DNA of 7,965 nucleotides from an uncultured Lachnospiraceae bacterium (GTDB lineage Bacteria > Bacillota > Clostridia > Lachnospirales > Lachnospiraceae). The translations under genes and the position numbers were made by a program. The stretch covers positions 1 to 7,965 of the forward strand of contig CADBLW010000109.1 in NCBI GenBank assembly GCA_902795625.1. The letters run 5' to 3'. The first letter of the stretch is position 1, and every line of letters begins with the position of its first letter. This document shows positions 6,253 to 7,965 of this stretch, piece by piece. The notes beneath the pieces were generated by a model, which saw nothing but the letters and a program-made list of their open reading frames with translations, made no database searches and was not told the origin of the DNA.

Positions 6253-6260
6253 CCTCCTTT
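6253..6260 (-). promoter_or_regulatory. glnA ribosome binding site with long spacing
   Basis: On the minus strand AAAGGAGG lies 13 nt before the glnA ATG, longer than the usual 5-9 nt. No alternative in-frame start falls closer to it, so it supports rather than challenges the annotated start. Confidence 0.8.
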
Positions 6261-6277
6261 TTGGTGATTTCCGTAAC

Positions 6278-6294
6278 GCGCCGCCGGGCGGCGC
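6278..6294 (-). promoter_or_regulatory. GC-only hairpin in the glnA leader
   Basis: GCGCCGCC and GGCGGCGC form a perfect palindrome around one central base; a realistic RNA fold is a 6-bp GCGCCG/CGGCGC stem with a 5-nt loop. It lies between the predicted glnA transcript start and the ribosome binding site and has no T-run after it on either strand, so it is not a terminator. It could stabilise the leader or act as a regulatory element; function is unknown. Confidence 0.5.
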
Positions 6295-6317
6295 TCAAAG
6301 TTGTTTGTCTAAATTCC

Positions 6318-6346
6318 ATTGTTACCTCTTCCACAGGTTTTGTCAA
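6318..6346 (-). promoter_or_regulatory. glnA promoter
   Basis: On the minus strand a perfect -35 TTGACA (6346-6341) is followed after 17 bp by AACAAT (6323-6318), four of six matches to TATAAT. Transcription would start near 6311, giving a leader of about 70 nt that includes the GC hairpin and the ribosome binding site. The strong -35 with a weak -10 suits a regulated promoter, but no consensus GlnR site is present. Confidence 0.7.
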
Positions 6347-6353
6347 GAAAAGA

Positions 6354-6382
6354 TTGAGGGAAACGTCGAATTGTGATATATT
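6354..6382 (+). promoter_or_regulatory. Promoter of the small-protein/TPR unit
   Basis: TTGAGG (6354-6359, four of six matches to TTGACA) is followed after 17 bp by TATATT (6377-6382), with an extended -10 TG at 6374-6375. Transcription would start near 6389, about 60 nt before the small ORF. Its -35 box lies only 7 bp from the -35 box of the divergent glnA promoter. Confidence 0.72.
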
Positions 6383-6398
6383 GGAAAATGTCGAATCG
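6361..6398 (+). repeat. 13-bp direct repeat flanking the -10 box of the small-protein promoter
   Basis: AAACGTCGAATTG (6361-6373) and AAATGTCGAATCG (6386-6398) match at 11 of 13 positions and lie 25 bp apart, one in the spacer and one covering the predicted transcript start. The placement would suit an operator; no regulator is recognised. Confidence 0.5.
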
Positions 6399-6405
6399 GT
6401 GCCAC

Positions 6406-6425
6406 CGTCCGCGGGCTTGCGGACG
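6406..6425 (+). promoter_or_regulatory. Leader hairpin before the small-protein gene
   Basis: CGTCCGC (6406-6412) and GCGGACG (6419-6425) form a perfect 7-bp stem with a 6-nt loop, inside the predicted leader and eight bases before the ribosome binding site AAAAGGAG (6434-6441). No T-run follows, so it is not a standard terminator. Possible role in transcript stability or translation is inferred. Confidence 0.5.
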
Positions 6426-6448
6426 ACGCTTACAAAAGGAGAAATAAT

Positions 6449-6589
6449 ATGATCGATTTTGATGAAGAATTGAAAAAATACGTTCCGAGCATGGAGATCA
6501 GCGAGGCGGAGGAGGCTGTGCTGAGCCGTGAGATCTCCGACGCTGCCGATGTCATTGAGCGTATCCTTCAGGAGAAGAAGGAACTGTAA
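6449..6589 (+). CDS. Small acidic protein of 46 residues, unknown function
   Basis: A 47-codon reading frame starts with ATG at 6449, seven bases after a good ribosome binding site (AAAAGGAG, 6434-6441), and stops with TAA at 6587-6589. It encodes MIDFDEELKKYVPSMEISEA and a further 26 residues ending in QEKKEL. The composition is strongly acidic (many Glu and Asp), without Cys, signal peptide or membrane segment, and most of the chain should be helical with heptad-like hydrophobic spacing in the second half (VLSREISDAADVIERIL), so it may act as a protein-binding peptide. It is preceded by its own promoter and followed after 27 bp by the TPR gene, which has its own ribosome binding site, so the two probably form an operon. 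I recall similar short acidic ORFs in Lachnospiraceae but cannot name a family. A cytoplasmic partner for the TPR protein is a reasonable guess only. Confidence 0.72.
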   Translation: MIDFDEELKKYVPSMEISEAEEAVLSREISDAADVIERILQEKKEL

Positions 6590-6616
6590 TCGTTCCTCTG
6601 ATATAAGGAGTTAACT

Positions 6617-7965
6617 ATGATTTGTCCGAAATGCGGCGCAAACATGATCATTTCCAAGGGTGTGTGCGCCAAATGCGGTTACGACATTGAGGTGAACCGT
6701 CAGACCAGGAAATATTCCTGTTATTTTTATAACCGCGGGCTGGAGCGCGCGCGGAACCGCGATCTCTCGGGTGCGGCGGACATGCTTCGCCGTGCGCTGA
6801 AGATCAGCAAGAAGAACGTCGACGCGCGCAACCTTTTGGGCCTTGTGTATTTTGAGATGGGCGATACGGTCTCCGCGATCCAGGAGTGGATCATCAGCCG
6901 GAGTTTCCTCGAGGAAAATAACCCTGCCATGCATTATCTCGAGACACTGCGTTCAAACCCGTCGAAGCTTGACAACTTAAACCTCGCGATCCGCAAATAC
7001 AACGGCGCTGTGGATGCGGTCGCTCACGACGGTGACGACCTCGCGATCCTGCAGCTCAAGAAGGCGGTCAACCTGAACCCGAAATTTATCCGCGCATGGC
7101 AGATGCTGGCGCTGATCTACATGAAATACGGGCAGATGGACAAGGCGCGCACGTGCCTGCGCAAGACGCTGGCGATCGACGCGACCAACACGGTTTCCAT
7201 GAAGTATCTCCGTGAGATCCGCGCGATGCTCCGGGCAAACCGCAAGCTGAGGGTTTCCGTGACGGAGGCCGAGGAGGAGCAGGAGGCAGCGGAGGTCGTG
7301 ACGACCAAGACGTACGCTTCCTACCTGGAGGAGCAGGACCACATCGATTACCGTGTGCTCGTCTCGCTTTTGGTGGGCATTTTCCTCGGCATCATGGTCG
7401 TGTACTTCCTCGTTGTGCCGGGGATCAAGACCGGCATGCGCCAGGAGTTCAAGAGCACACAGGGTGAGTACGCGGAGCAGATGTCGAAGTACCTGACTGA
7501 TATCGACGCGCTCGAGAAGGAGTCGCAGTCGCTCCGCAACAAGATCGATATGCAGGAGACGGAGCTGGAGGCCAACGCGGCCGAGCTCGAGGATCTTCGC
7601 GACAAGGCCGGCGGTGTTAACATGTTCAACATGACGGCATACTACCTGAGTCTGAAGCAGAAGGGTGAGGCGACCAAGGATGAGTTGTTCATTCTCCAGA
7701 AGCGTATCCACGCGGTGTCGGAGGAGGAGCTTGCCAGCAGTGCTGCGAAGCAGATCTACGACCGCGTGCTTGCCGATTACCCGGATGCGCAGTCCGTCAC
7801 GATGACGAGCTCCGAGCTGTACGAGAAGGGCCGCGCCCTGTACGACAAGAACGATTACACGGGTGCTCTGGAGTATTTTACGTACTCCTATGAGAAGTCC
7901 GCGGATAACGAGAAGAACATGTACTTCCTCGCCCGCACGTACCACCTGCTCGGCAACACAAGCGC
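6617..7965 (+). CDS. Zinc-ribbon, TPR and coiled-coil single-pass membrane protein, 3'-truncated by window edge
   Basis: The frame is open from ATG 6617 to the window end (449 complete codons, no stop), with AAGGAG at 6605-6610 six bases before the start. Residues 1-24 hold a zinc ribbon with paired CPKCG (Cys3, Cys6) and CAKCG (Cys17, Cys20). Residues about 34-205 form TPR-like helix pairs, clearest at 36-68, 69-100 and 140-190 (for example AWQMLALIYMKYGQMDKART). An acidic linker (216-240) leads to one transmembrane helix at 247-270. A charged coiled coil follows (about 275-332), then a second TPR-like region (about 376-449) that is cut by the edge. The likely topology is zinc ribbon and first TPR set in the cytoplasm, coiled coil and second set outside; this is inferred, as the flanking charges do not settle it. 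TPR arrays mediate protein assembly, so it is probably a scaffold at the membrane, perhaps for envelope or division machinery. No enzymatic motif is seen. Confidence 0.85.
   Translation, partial: MICPKCGANMIISKGVCAKCGYDIEVNRQTRKYSCYFYNRGLERARNRDLSGAADMLRRALKISKKNVDARNLLGLVYFEMGDTVSAIQEWIISRSFLEENNPAMHYLETLRSNPSKLDNLNLAIRKYNGAVDAVAHDGDDLAILQLKKAVNLNPKFIRAWQMLALIYMKYGQMDKARTCLRKTLAIDATNTVSMKYLREIRAMLRANRKLRVSVTEAEEEQEAAEVVTTKTYASYLEEQDHIDYRVLVSLLVGIFLGIMVVYFLVVPGIKTGMRQEFKSTQGEYAEQMSKYLTDIDALEKESQSLRNKIDMQETELEANAAELEDLRDKAGGVNMFNMTAYYLSLKQKGEATKDELFILQKRIHAVSEEELASSAAKQIYDRVLADYPDAQSVTMTSSELYEKGRALYDKNDYTGALEYFTYSYEKSADNEKNMYFLARTYHLLGNTS

Noticed and set aside
6278..6294. Intrinsic terminator or attenuator in the glnA leader
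   Set aside because: The palindrome is strong but no T-run follows on either strand.
6320..6337. Possible GlnR operator overlapping the glnA promoter (TGTGGAAGAGGTAACA on the minus strand)
   Set aside because: The consensus TGTNA-N7-TNACA needs 17 bases; this stretch is one base short and lacks the A in the left half, so it is not a credible match.
6977..7945. 322-codon minus-strand open frame at the right edge
   Set aside because: It lies entirely opposite the zinc-ribbon/TPR gene, whose frame has a ribosome binding site, zinc ribbon, TPRs and transmembrane helix; the minus-strand product is Leu/Arg/His-rich with no recognisable domain.

Overview
The window looks like a chromosomal stretch from a relatively GC-rich, low-GC-phylum Gram-positive anaerobe, most likely a member of the Clostridia close to Lachnospiraceae. 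This is an inference from several things seen together: AGGAGG-type ribosome binding sites, TTGACA/TATAAT-type promoters, a sortase-anchored surface protein with a TPKTG sorting signal, U-tailed intrinsic terminators, and a zinc-ribbon/TPR membrane protein of a kind familiar from clostridial genomes. No phage, IS, CRISPR, rRNA or tRNA feature was seen.

Layout, left to right. (1) 2-1384, plus strand: the 3' part of a Wzx-like polysaccharide flippase whose N-terminus lies outside the window, closed by a strong terminator at 1411-1441. (2) A near-consensus promoter starts two bases after that terminator's T-run and drives, through a roughly 100-nt leader rich in inverted repeats, a 1026-residue cell-wall-anchored protein (1582-4662). 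It is a mosaic of repeats: an acidic linker, a duplicated unrecognised ~145-residue module, two InlB/Listeria-Bacteroides-like repeats, five identical VEPGDDP units, two X2-like domains, eight 9-residue Gln-Lys-Asp-Glu-Pro units, a Ser/Thr/Lys-rich stalk and the sorting signal. (3) A convergent spacer (4663-4808) with a perfect 10-bp inverted repeat, an intrinsic terminator, and a 22-bp repeat that appears to be degenerate copies of the glnA 3' end. (4) 4809-6239, minus strand: type I glutamine synthetase, glnA, with complete catalytic motifs. (5) A compact divergent control region (6240-6448) with back-to-back promoters whose -35 boxes are 7 bp apart. (6) Plus strand: a 46-residue acidic small protein (6449-6589) and, 27 bp on, a zinc-ribbon/TPR/transmembrane/coiled-coil/TPR protein (6617-7965) that runs off the right edge.

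How the genes work together: the flippase and the anchored protein both concern the cell surface, but a terminator and a separate promoter divide them, so they are adjacent rather than co-transcribed. glnA is a single-gene nitrogen-assimilation unit. The small acidic protein and the TPR protein look like a two-gene operon divergent from glnA; whether the shared control region links them to nitrogen status cannot be told from sequence. No stretch longer than 300 bases lacks a gene. I see no clear new multi-gene system; the most unusual items are the duplicated surface module, the small ORF paired with the TPR protein, and the repeats at the glnA 3' end.
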